From positions 372,001 through 436,000 of the forward strand of contig NZ_JABWGO010000001.1 of assembly GCF_013363995.1 (NCBI RefSeq): DNA of 64,000 nt, in the 5' to 3' direction. A model generated the notes under the pieces. That model was not told the DNA's origin, searched no databases, and was given only the letters and a program-made list of their open reading frames with translations. Made by a program: the position numbers and the translations under genes. This DNA comes from Nonomuraea rhodomycinica. GTDB lineage: Bacteria > Actinomycetota > Actinomycetes > Streptosporangiales > Streptosporangiaceae. This document shows positions 24,754 through 31,905 of this stretch, one piece after another (positions within the stretch are counted from its first letter, which is position 1; the number at the start of each line of letters is the position of its first letter).

Positions 24754-25571
24754 CGGCGATGGACCCGGCACTCAGGGAGCACCTGCGGCGGGTCGACCTC
24801 GACCTGCTCATGGCGGGGCACGCCGATCCCGTCCCCGCCGGCTGGGGGAGGAAGGCGCGGACCGACGGCTACAACCGGATCTACCTCATCCTCGGCGGCG
24901 CGGGCTCGATCACCCTGGACGGCGTGGAGTACCTGCCGCGGCCCGGCCAGCTCTACTTCCTGCCCGCCGGGTCCGCGCTGGCCTTCTCCAGCTCGAAGGA
25001 GCGCCCGCTGCGCAAGTACTGGGCGAACTTCACCGCCACCGTGGCCGGGCGCGAGCTCGCCTCGCTGGTCGCGCTCCCCCGGGTCGTGGAGGTGGCGGAT
25101 CCGCAGGTCGTACGGGAGATGTTCACCAGGTTGCTGGCGGCGGGCCGGGGCGCGACGCAGGTGACCGGGCCGCTGCGGCAGCGGGCGGTGCTCATGGAAC
25201 TGACGGCCTACCTGGTGGACCACGCGCCACTGGGCTCGTTGCGGCCGCTCGACCAGGGGCCCGGGCGGATCCTGGAGTACATCGACGCGCACCTGGCCGA
25301 GGTGCTGACGGTCGGGCGGCTGGCGGAGGTCTTCCACTACAACCCGACCTACTTCATCACCTACTTCGCTCAGCTCTTCGGGGTCTCCCCCAACCAGTAC
25401 ATCCGGCAGCTGCGGGTCGAACGGGTCAAGCAGGCGCTGATCCACACCGAGCAGCGGATCGAGGAGATCGCCGGGGCGGTGGGCTGGGAGCCCGCCTACC
25501 TGTCACGGGTCTTCCGCCAGGTGACCTCGCTGACGCCCACGCAGTACCGGGCCTTGCACCGGGCACCCTGA
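24750..25571 (+). CDS. AraC-family transcriptional regulator
   Basis: A 273-residue regulator. The N-terminal cupin-like sensing domain (RIYLILGGAGSITLDGVEY, LYFLPAGSALAF) is followed by two helix-turn-helix units (LAEVFHYNPTYFITYFAQLFG and IEEIAGAVGWEPAYLSRVFR, each under 22 residues) ending TPTQYRALHR. It is coupled to the dehydrogenase by a GTGA overlap; an ATG at 24759 is an alternative start. It probably controls the carbohydrate locus that surrounds it in response to a sugar. Confidence 0.9.
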   Translation: MTAMDPALREHLRRVDLDLLMAGHADPVPAGWGRKARTDGYNRIYLILGGAGSITLDGVEYLPRPGQLYFLPAGSALAFSSSKERPLRKYWANFTATVAGRELASLVALPRVVEVADPQVVREMFTRLLAAGRGATQVTGPLRQRAVLMELTAYLVDHAPLGSLRPLDQGPGRILEYIDAHLAEVLTVGRLAEVFHYNPTYFITYFAQLFGVSPNQYIRQLRVERVKQALIHTEQRIEEIAGAVGWEPAYLSRVFRQVTSLTPTQYRALHRAP

Positions 25572-25638
25572 GGATCGTCCCAGGAGTGCCCGAGTTTTGC
25601 CCATGCTCAAGGGAATGCGGTTTCCCTACGTTGCCGGT

Positions 25639-27060
25639 ATGAACCGATTGGCAGCCCTTGCCGCGGCGGCGCTCATGCTGCTGCCCGCCACGCCCGCTCT
25701 CGCCTCGGCGGGCGGGGAACGGCTCGTCTCGAACCAGGCCGAGCTGAACGCGGCGATCGGGACCGCGGACACCATCGTCATGGCCGACGGCACCTGGCAG
25801 GACACCGTCATCGACCTGCGCGCCCCACGACCCCTCACGCTCAGGGCCCAGACACCCGGCAAGGTGCTGCTCACCGGCAGGTCGGCGCTGTCGCTCAACA
25901 GCCCCGACCTGACCGTGAGCGGTCTGACCTTCACCTCGGGCCAGGCGCCCGACGGCGCGGGCTCGGTCATCTCCTTCAACAGCGACCGCGGCAGGGTCAC
26001 CGACACCGCCGTGGTCGACTTCAACCCGGGCGACCCGGCGACGCCGTACTACTGGGTCTTCTTCACGGGCGGGCACAACCGGTTCGACCACGGCCTGCTC
26101 AAGGGCAAGGCCCACCAGGAGCCGCTGGTCGGCAACGACCGGGGCCCGGCGGCCACCTACAACCGGGTCGACCACACGCGCTTCGCCGACGTCCCCAACC
26201 TCCACCGCAACGGCATGGAGGCGCTGCGCATCTGGGGCTACGGCCAGTGGGCGGAGGAGGGCGCTGAGGAGGGCGCGTACTTCACCATCGACAACAACCT
26301 CTTCGAGCACGTCGACGGCGACGACGAGATCATCTCGCTGAAGTCGAACCACAACACGGTCCGCAACAACACCATCAGGCAGTCCAGCGGCGGCCTGGTG
26401 ATGCGCTACGGCAACTTCAACACGGTGGAGAGCAACGCCATCATCGGCGACCGCTACCCGGGCAGCGAGGGCATCCGCGTCAGCGGCGACCACCACGTGG
26501 TGCGCGGCAACCACGTGCGGGGCGTCTCCGGCTACGGGCTCAAGGTCACCAGCGGGGAGCACCTGTTCGACGAGAACCACGAGCTCGACTACCTGACGCC
26601 GGACTTCGTCCCGCAGCCGAACCCGCGCACGCCCTACGGCTACCTGTTCCACTACGGGCAGGTGACGGACAGCGCGTTCACCGGCAACGTGTTCGCCGGC
26701 AACGCCAAGAGCGACATCCACATCGGCTGGTTCTACAAGAACCACTGGCCCGGCTACCAGATGGTGCTGCTGCCCGAGCGCAACACCTTCACCGGCAACC
26801 TCAGCTACCGGCCCGACGGCGGCGTGGCCGTGACGACCTCGGTGCAGGACACGGCGCCGCCGCTGGCCAAGTTCTCCTTCCAGCCGAACACCTTCCGCGG
26901 GAACGTCGTCCACGGCGGGACCCTCGACGTCAACCCGCCCAACAGCACCGAGGGCATCGTGGTCGTCCCCTCCCGCGACCGGACCCCGCCCGCCCCGCCG
27001 CGCACAGAGCAGACGGGGCCGTCCTGGCAGGCCGGCCAGGACGACGGCCGGCTCTCGTGA
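25639..27060 (+). CDS. Secreted polysaccharide lyase, PL6-like (alginate/chondroitin lyase family)
   Basis: A 473-residue secreted right-handed beta-helix protein. A signal peptide (LAALAAAALMLLPATPALA) is followed by the parallel beta-helix with regular repeats such as NNLFEHVDGDDEIISLKS, NTVRNNTIRQSSGG and HHVVRGNHVRGVSGYG. The pattern NGMEALRIWG and SLKSNHNTVRNN matches chondroitinase-B/PL6 lyases, which cleave uronate-containing polysaccharides by beta-elimination. It probably depolymerises the substrate outside the cell before import. The ATG at 25639 begins the signal peptide; ribosome binding site is weak. The last 15 codons overlap a hairpin. Confidence 0.85.
   Translation: MNRLAALAAAALMLLPATPALASAGGERLVSNQAELNAAIGTADTIVMADGTWQDTVIDLRAPRPLTLRAQTPGKVLLTGRSALSLNSPDLTVSGLTFTSGQAPDGAGSVISFNSDRGRVTDTAVVDFNPGDPATPYYWVFFTGGHNRFDHGLLKGKAHQEPLVGNDRGPAATYNRVDHTRFADVPNLHRNGMEALRIWGYGQWAEEGAEEGAYFTIDNNLFEHVDGDDEIISLKSNHNTVRNNTIRQSSGGLVMRYGNFNTVESNAIIGDRYPGSEGIRVSGDHHVVRGNHVRGVSGYGLKVTSGEHLFDENHELDYLTPDFVPQPNPRTPYGYLFHYGQVTDSAFTGNVFAGNAKSDIHIGWFYKNHWPGYQMVLLPERNTFTGNLSYRPDGGVAVTTSVQDTAPPLAKFSFQPNTFRGNVVHGGTLDVNPPNSTEGIVVVPSRDRTPPAPPRTEQTGPSWQAGQDDGRLS
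27021..27042. terminator. Hairpin overlapping the 3' end of the lyase gene
   Basis: GTCCTGGC (27021-27028) pairs with GCCAGGAC (27035-27042) around a 6-base loop inside the last codons of the lyase gene. It may serve as the transcription terminator. Confidence 0.4.
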
Positions 27061-27145
27061 CGGCCGGGCCGTCGTCTCCCGTGACCTTCGGCGCGCGGCG
27101 CTCTTCGCCTCGTTGATCGGGCTGCCGGTGATTAGAGTCGAAACC

Positions 27146-27841
27146 ATGACGATCGCACCGAACACCGGCACCGGATCCGGCCCCATCACCCCCGACGGCT
27201 CCCCCGTGGAGTTCTACGCGATGCAGACGTCACGCGGCGAGCCGGAGATCATCGCCGCGGTGACCCCCGAGGGCGGCTCGATCCTGGAACTGGGCTGCGG
27301 CACCGGCCGGATGACGCATCCGCTGGTCGAGCTCGGCTACGAGGTGGTGGCCGTGGACGAGTCGGCCGAGATGCTCGCGCACGTGCGCGGGGCGCGCACC
27401 GTCCGGGCCCGCATCGACGAGCTGGCGCTGGACCGGCGCTTCGACACGGTCCTGCTGGCCTCGCACCTCGTGCAGACCACCGACGCCGAAGGCCGGCGCG
27501 GCCTGCTGGAGGCGTGCGCCCGGCACGTCGCGCCGGACGGGCACGTGCTCATCCAGTGGATGCCGGCGGAGGCGCAGGACGCCTGGCGGGTGGGCCAGGG
27601 CAAGTCCGAGAACGGCGTCACGGTGGAGCTCGCCGCCCTGGAGGAACCGGAACCCGGACGCTACGCCGCGACCATGCGGTACACGGTGGGCGAGAAGGAG
27701 TGGACGCAGTCGTTCACGTCGTGGCGGCTGTCGGACGAGGACCTGGCCGCGGCCCTGGAGGCCGCGGGGCTGCGCCTGGAGCGGTTCCTGACCGAGGACC
27801 GGACGTGGGTGGCGGCCCGACCGGCCGCCTTTACAGCGTAG
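27146..27841 (+). CDS. Class I SAM-dependent methyltransferase
   Basis: A 231-residue methyltransferase with motif I ILELGCGTGRMTHPL, the acidic residue in VVAVDESAEML, and motif IV-like VLLASHLVQTTD. The substrate is unknown. TAGAGT (27133-27138) lies 7 bases before the ATG with no ribosome binding site, so the mRNA is probably leaderless. It stands alone between the lyase and a low-complexity gene. Confidence 0.85.
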   Translation: MTIAPNTGTGSGPITPDGSPVEFYAMQTSRGEPEIIAAVTPEGGSILELGCGTGRMTHPLVELGYEVVAVDESAEMLAHVRGARTVRARIDELALDRRFDTVLLASHLVQTTDAEGRRGLLEACARHVAPDGHVLIQWMPAEAQDAWRVGQGKSENGVTVELAALEEPEPGRYAATMRYTVGEKEWTQSFTSWRLSDEDLAAALEAAGLRLERFLTEDRTWVAARPAAFTA

Positions 27842-27890
27842 ATTTCCCCAGATTTCACGAAATTACTGGGAATTACTGGAACTACTGTTA
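27841..27890 (+). repeat. 10-bp phased AT-rich repeats before the low-complexity gene
   Basis: Five blocks in exact 10-bp register: GATTTCCCCA, GATTTCACGA, AATTACTGGG, AATTACTGGA and ACTACTGTTA. They lie just before a TGTTACGCT extended -10 box. Helical phasing suggests a protein-binding array on one face of the DNA. Confidence 0.6.
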
Positions 27891-27900
27891 CGCTCGCGCC

Positions 27901-29175
27901 ATGGGTGACCGGCTGGACGATCTCGAACGACGGATCGACGAGCTGCGCGCCGGGGTGCGCCGCGCCATGCGAGCCCGCGACACGGCCACCGCCCGCGGGC
28001 TCCGGGCCGACCTCCGCGCCGCCGAGCGCGCCTGGGACGCCCTGGTCACCGACGGCCTCGACCCCGCCTTCCCCACCGCCGCCCCCACCGACCCGGACGA
28101 CTCCTCGACCCGCTCGGACGGCGCTCCCGCCTCCCCGCCCGACCTCCCTGGCGCTCCCGTTACGCCGCGCGACCTCTCCGGTGCTTCCGTTACGCCGCGC
28201 GACCTCTCCGGAACTCCCGTTGTCCCGCCCGTCCTTCGCGGCGCTGCCACTGTCCTGGGCGACCTCTCCTCGGCTTCCCCCGCTTCGCCGCCCGACCTCA
28301 CCGGACGGCAGCCCGGCGCCGGAGCACAGTCCGGGGCCGCAGCACACGCCGGGGCCACACCGGCCGAGGCCGGAGGACACGCCGAGGCCGGAGGACGCGC
28401 CGGAGCTGGAGGACACGCCGAGGCCGCAGCACACACCGGGGCTGGAGGGCAGGCCGGAGCCGTAGGACGGGCCGGGGGTGGAGGACGGGCCGGGGGTGGA
28501 GGACAGGCGGGTCCGCGGGTGCGGCGTGGCGGCGGGGGCGACGGGCTGCGGCTCGTCACCGTGCGGGAGCAGGCGCACCAGGCGCTCACCCTGCTCGGCG
28601 TGCCGGCCCAGCCGCGGCTGATCGCCGCCGTGCGGGAGGCGTTCTTCGGCGGCGGGCTGCGCGGCGCGCAGCTCACCAGTCTGCGGCGCGACGAGGAGCG
28701 CTCGTTCGCCTCCTCCCCGTACGGCCGGCCGTACTACCTCTGCGCGGCCCTGACCGACCGCCTCTCCCCCGCCCGCGGCCTGCTCGCGGTGAGCACGTGG
28801 CCGCTGGAGCAGCGGATGGTCGGCCCGCTCAGCCCGCGCGTCCACTTCCTGACCTGCGCCGTGGCCGTGGCCGAACGGATGACCGCGGGCCATGGCGTGG
28901 ACGCCGGGCCGGACTCCGGGGCCGCGCGGCTGCTCGCGCGGATGGCGCGCAACATCCCGGGCGGCGCCGACCTCGACATCGGGCCGCCCGACCCGGCCCG
29001 GGTGATCGAGGCGGCGCGGGCCGAGCTGGCCGTGCACGCCGAGCGCGACACGCGCGACCGCGCCGAGCTGGCCGGACGCGCCGCCGCCCAGCTCGGTGAC
29101 CGGGCCCGGCTGTTCGGCGCCGCTACGCTGAGCACGATCGGTGACCGGGCCGCGACCGGCCCGCCCGCCATCTGA
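27901..29175 (+). CDS. Hypothetical protein with repeat linker and wHTH-like C-terminal domain
   Basis: A 424-residue protein of unknown function. Residues 1-50 form an amphipathic, coiled-coil-like segment (LDDLERRIDELRAGVRRAMRAR). Residues 70-205 are a disordered linker coded by two DNA minisatellites. The C-terminal ~210 residues are globular and begin with a stretch resembling a winged helix (QALTLLGVPAQPRLIAAVRE, LRGAQLTSLRRDEERSF). TACGCT (27889-27894) lies 6 bases before the ATG, so it is probably leaderless. It is 149 bp upstream of the nuclease-helicase cassette on the same strand and could belong with it, but this is not shown. Confidence 0.7.
   Translation: MGDRLDDLERRIDELRAGVRRAMRARDTATARGLRADLRAAERAWDALVTDGLDPAFPTAAPTDPDDSSTRSDGAPASPPDLPGAPVTPRDLSGASVTPRDLSGTPVVPPVLRGAATVLGDLSSASPASPPDLTGRQPGAGAQSGAAAHAGATPAEAGGHAEAGGRAGAGGHAEAAAHTGAGGQAGAVGRAGGGGRAGGGGQAGPRVRRGGGGDGLRLVTVREQAHQALTLLGVPAQPRLIAAVREAFFGGGLRGAQLTSLRRDEERSFASSPYGRPYYLCAALTDRLSPARGLLAVSTWPLEQRMVGPLSPRVHFLTCAVAVAERMTAGHGVDAGPDSGAARLLARMARNIPGGADLDIGPPDPARVIEAARAELAVHAERDTRDRAELAGRAAAQLGDRARLFGAATLSTIGDRAATGPPAI
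28111..28290 (+). repeat. 30-bp in-frame minisatellite (about six copies)
   Basis: Six consecutive 30-bp units code for degenerate 10-residue repeats: RSDGAPASPP, DLPGAPVTPR, DLSGASVTPR, DLSGTPVVPP, VLRGAATVLG and DLSSASPASP. Units two and three are nearly identical in DNA sequence, which points to recent expansion. Confidence 0.85.
28315..28509 (+). repeat. 18-bp in-frame minisatellite (about eleven copies)
   Basis: Units of 18 bp such as GAGGCCGGAGGACACGCC follow one another from 28315, with one shortened 15-bp unit at 28351-28365 and eight clean copies from 28366 to 28509. They encode E/G-A-G-G-H/R/Q-A repeats in the protein linker. Confidence 0.85.
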
Positions 29176-29217
29176 AGACCCGCCACCCGAAGACCCGTCA
29201 CCTGAAGACCCACCGCC
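29173..29217 (+). repeat. 15-bp tandem repeat spanning a stop codon
   Basis: Three copies of (T/C)GAAGACCC(G/A)(C/T)CACC-like units start exactly at the TGA of the low-complexity gene; a partial fourth begins at 29218. The first and third units begin TGA and the second CGA, so a single base decides whether the frame ends or continues. Confidence 0.7.
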
Positions 29218-29324
29218 CGAACACAAGATCACATCAGCCCTATGAGTCACATGAGCCACAGCGACACGAGATCCGGCCGTGCGGAGCGCGGCCCCACGAG
29301 CGACACCGCGACGAGAGGCCGCCG

Positions 29325-30425
29325 ATGAACCGGCTTGACGCGCTGCGCGGCACGACGCCGCCGAAGCCGCACGACGCGCGCGCCATCGCGGCGCTCGCCG
29401 CCAACCCGGGCTGCGCGCGACGGGCGCTGCTGGACGGCGCGGGCATCGACAAGGACGCGACCGCCCGGCACCTGGGGTTCCCGGCGCCGTTCGGCCAGTC
29501 TCCGTTCGCGATCACGCGCGGGAACGCGTTCGAGGCGCTGGTGAAGGCCGACGGCTGCGCCGAGCTGCTGCGGATGCTGCGCGAGCTGCTGGAGCTGCCG
29601 GTCGCCGAGGTGGCCTACCACGACGTCGAGAACGTCGGCGCCCACCTGCGCCACGCCCACACCCGGGCGCTGTTCGACCGAGCGGCGCGCGACGAGCACG
29701 ACTCCGGCACGATCTACGACCATCCGCTGCTCGGCCTGGAGATCGCCGGGCACGTCGCGTACCTGGAGCCGGACGTGGTGGCGTTCCAGCTCGGCGGCCG
29801 GTTCCACATCGTGGAGATCAAGTCGTTCGCGGTGATCGACGGCCAGGCCGACCCGGCGGCGGTGGCCGCGGCGGCGCGGCAGGCGGCCGTGTACGTGCTG
29901 GCGCTGCGCCGCATGCTGCGGGAGCTCGGCCACGACCCGCTGCGGGTCGCCCACGACGTGGTGCTCGTCTGCCCGGAGAACTTCGCCAACCGGCCCGTCG
30001 CCACGCTCGTCGACGTGCGCCGCCAGCTCGCCGTGCTGGAACGCCAGCTCTCCCGCATGACCGGGCTCGACCGGCTGGTGGAGGGGCTGCCCGAGGAGCT
30101 GACGTTCGACCTGCTGCCGGGCGAGGACGGGCTGCCCACCCGACCGGCGGCCGAGCTGGCCGACGCGCTGCGCCGCACCACCGCCCGGTACGCGCCCGAC
30201 TGCCTGTCCACGTGCGACCTGTGCTTCTTCTGCCGTGACGAGGCCCGGCAGGAGGGCGCCTGCGACCTGCTGGGCCGGCAGGTGCGCGACGAGCTGGGCG
30301 GAGTGGCCTCGGTCGAGGAGGCGCTGGGCCTGGCCGACGGCACCCGCGCCCCGGCCGAGGGGCAGGAGGAGATCGCCCGGCTGCTCCGCAACGCCGAGCG
30401 CCTGCGCCGGGAGTGCCTCGCGTGA
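29325..30425 (+). CDS. RecB/Cas4-like PD-(D/E)XK nuclease with cysteine cluster
   Basis: A 366-residue predicted DNA nuclease. The core has Asp150 (LEPDVV), Glu164-Ile-Lys166 (HIVEIKSF) and the RecB/AddB/Cas4 hallmark Gln186-x3-Tyr190 (QAAVY). Cysteines frame the core: Cys30 (NPGC) and a C-terminal cluster C293, C297, C300, C303, C312. A single N-terminal cysteine plus several after the core is the layout of the [4Fe-4S] clusters in Cas4, AddB and Dna2. ATG with GAGAGG about 6 bases upstream. It is first in a three-gene same-strand cassette with an unknown protein and an SF1B helicase. Nuclease activity is inferred from motifs. Confidence 0.8.
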   Translation: MNRLDALRGTTPPKPHDARAIAALAANPGCARRALLDGAGIDKDATARHLGFPAPFGQSPFAITRGNAFEALVKADGCAELLRMLRELLELPVAEVAYHDVENVGAHLRHAHTRALFDRAARDEHDSGTIYDHPLLGLEIAGHVAYLEPDVVAFQLGGRFHIVEIKSFAVIDGQADPAAVAAAARQAAVYVLALRRMLRELGHDPLRVAHDVVLVCPENFANRPVATLVDVRRQLAVLERQLSRMTGLDRLVEGLPEELTFDLLPGEDGLPTRPAAELADALRRTTARYAPDCLSTCDLCFFCRDEARQEGACDLLGRQVRDELGGVASVEEALGLADGTRAPAEGQEEIARLLRNAERLRRECLA

Positions 30426-30477
30426 CCCCGGCAGCACGACACGCGCCACAGCGTGACCGCCGGTGGAGGTGGGCGGG

Positions 30478-31905
30478 GTGAGCCTGCTGACCTCGCTCGC
30501 GCGGCTGCGGGCGCTGGAGGAGGGGATCGCGCAGCCCATCGCGACCGTGCGGCACTGCCACCTGTCCGAGCGGCCCATGGTGCTCATCCCGCTGCGGATG
30601 TCCGGCGAGGCCGCCGCGCCGCTGGCCGCCATGCTCGGCACCCGCCGCGACGACCCGCGGCTGCTCGTGGTGACGCAGCCGCGCAACCGCGACCTGCGCT
30701 TCGCCTGGACCGCCGACCTGGCCGCCGAGCTGCTGCCGTACATCGGGAGCTTCCTGGCCGGCACGGAGACGGTGGAGCGCAAGAACGCCGACCCGTACGA
30801 GCGCGTGCTGGACGCGCCGCAGATCCTGGTGCCGAACCAGGCCGGCATCGCGTTCGTCCGCCTGCTGGGCCGCTCCACCCGCTTCCGGCGCGCCGACGGC
30901 CCGTACCCGGTGCCGGAGACGGTGCCGCTGCTCGGCCGCTGGCTGACCTACTTCGGCGAGCGGGCCGCCCACCCCGGCTCGTCCCTCATGACGGCCGCGA
31001 CCGAGGAGCTGGGCCGGCACTGGGCGAGCGGGCAGAGCGGCCTGGAGGACGCCAACCTGGCGGCGCTGATGGCGTGGATCACGACCGGGCCGAGCGACGA
31101 CGCCGAGGACCCGCTCGTGTGGCCCCCGGCGGGGCCCGCGACCGATCCCGGCTTCGACGCCGAGGTGCTGGCGACGGCCATCGAGGCGGGCGCCGCCGAG
31201 CGCATCACCGAGGCCCTGCGCGGCCAGCTCGAACCCACCTGGCGGCTCATGTGGCAGGCCGTCGACCTGCTGCGGGGCCTGCCCGAGGGGGCCAGCGTGG
31301 AGCAGCGGTGGGAGCAGGACCGCGGCTCGTTCAGCGCCATGGCGGCGCACATCGCCGAGGGCGCGCCGCCGCAGGCGCGGCGCGACGGCGCGGTGGCCGC
31401 CGCGTCCCGGCTGGCCCGCATGGAGCGCGCCCAGGCCGCCTACGAGGTGCAGCGCGCCTACGACGACCCGCTGGTCATGGCGGAGTACCGGCTGACCGGT
31501 GAGGCGTTCGCGGGCGAGGTCGTGGAGACCGAGCCCGAGCACTCCGAGGGCGAGGGCCGCTCGCGCAAGCTGCGCCCGCTCGTGGTGGTCAAGACCGACG
31601 ATCCCGTACGGCTGGCGCCCGGCACCGCGCTCGGCACCCCGCAGCGCCGCGCCCAGGGCGCGCAGCTCGTGGAGGCCCGCGACGGCCTGGTCACCGTGAA
31701 GATCACCAAGGGGATGGGCCGGGGGAAGACGCCCGCGCCCGGGTCGGTGCCCGAGGTGGGCGAGCGGGTCTGCTACACCTCGCTGACCGACGACTTCCAG
31801 GGCTCCCCTGCCCTGCCCGAGGCCGAGGCCACCCCGTGGACGCACGGCGGCCCGCCGCGGGAGTACACGCCGAGCGACGAGGACGCCCTGGAGGAGTGGT
31901 CGTGA
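30478..31905 (+). CDS. Unknown protein of the nuclease-helicase cassette
   Basis: A 475-residue soluble protein that I do not recognise. The first ~350 residues are largely alpha-helical. The last ~120 look beta-rich (RKLRPLVVVKTDDPVRL, AQLVEARDGLVTVKITKG, GSVPEVGERVCYTSLTDD), like the small beta-barrel (1B) domain that Upf1/Dna2-type helicases carry. It overlaps the helicase start by four bases (GTGA), so close coordination is expected, and it may be the helicase's missing barrel/stalk subunit. The GTG at 30478 has GGAGG 8 bases upstream; an earlier GTG at 30463 is possible. The C-terminus is acidic (DEDALEEWS). Confidence 0.65.
   Translation: MSLLTSLARLRALEEGIAQPIATVRHCHLSERPMVLIPLRMSGEAAAPLAAMLGTRRDDPRLLVVTQPRNRDLRFAWTADLAAELLPYIGSFLAGTETVERKNADPYERVLDAPQILVPNQAGIAFVRLLGRSTRFRRADGPYPVPETVPLLGRWLTYFGERAAHPGSSLMTAATEELGRHWASGQSGLEDANLAALMAWITTGPSDDAEDPLVWPPAGPATDPGFDAEVLATAIEAGAAERITEALRGQLEPTWRLMWQAVDLLRGLPEGASVEQRWEQDRGSFSAMAAHIAEGAPPQARRDGAVAAASRLARMERAQAAYEVQRAYDDPLVMAEYRLTGEAFAGEVVETEPEHSEGEGRSRKLRPLVVVKTDDPVRLAPGTALGTPQRRAQGAQLVEARDGLVTVKITKGMGRGKTPAPGSVPEVGERVCYTSLTDDFQGSPALPEAEATPWTHGGPPREYTPSDEDALEEWS

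Noticed and set aside
28315..28509. Regular repeats that might be read as a CRISPR array
   Set aside because: The 18-bp units are contiguous with no spacers, stay in frame with a protein and show no cas genes nearby.
29325..30425. Assignment of the nuclease as Cas4 of a CRISPR system
   Set aside because: It is longer than Cas4, has an extended C-terminal cysteine cluster, and no cas gene or CRISPR array lies in the window.
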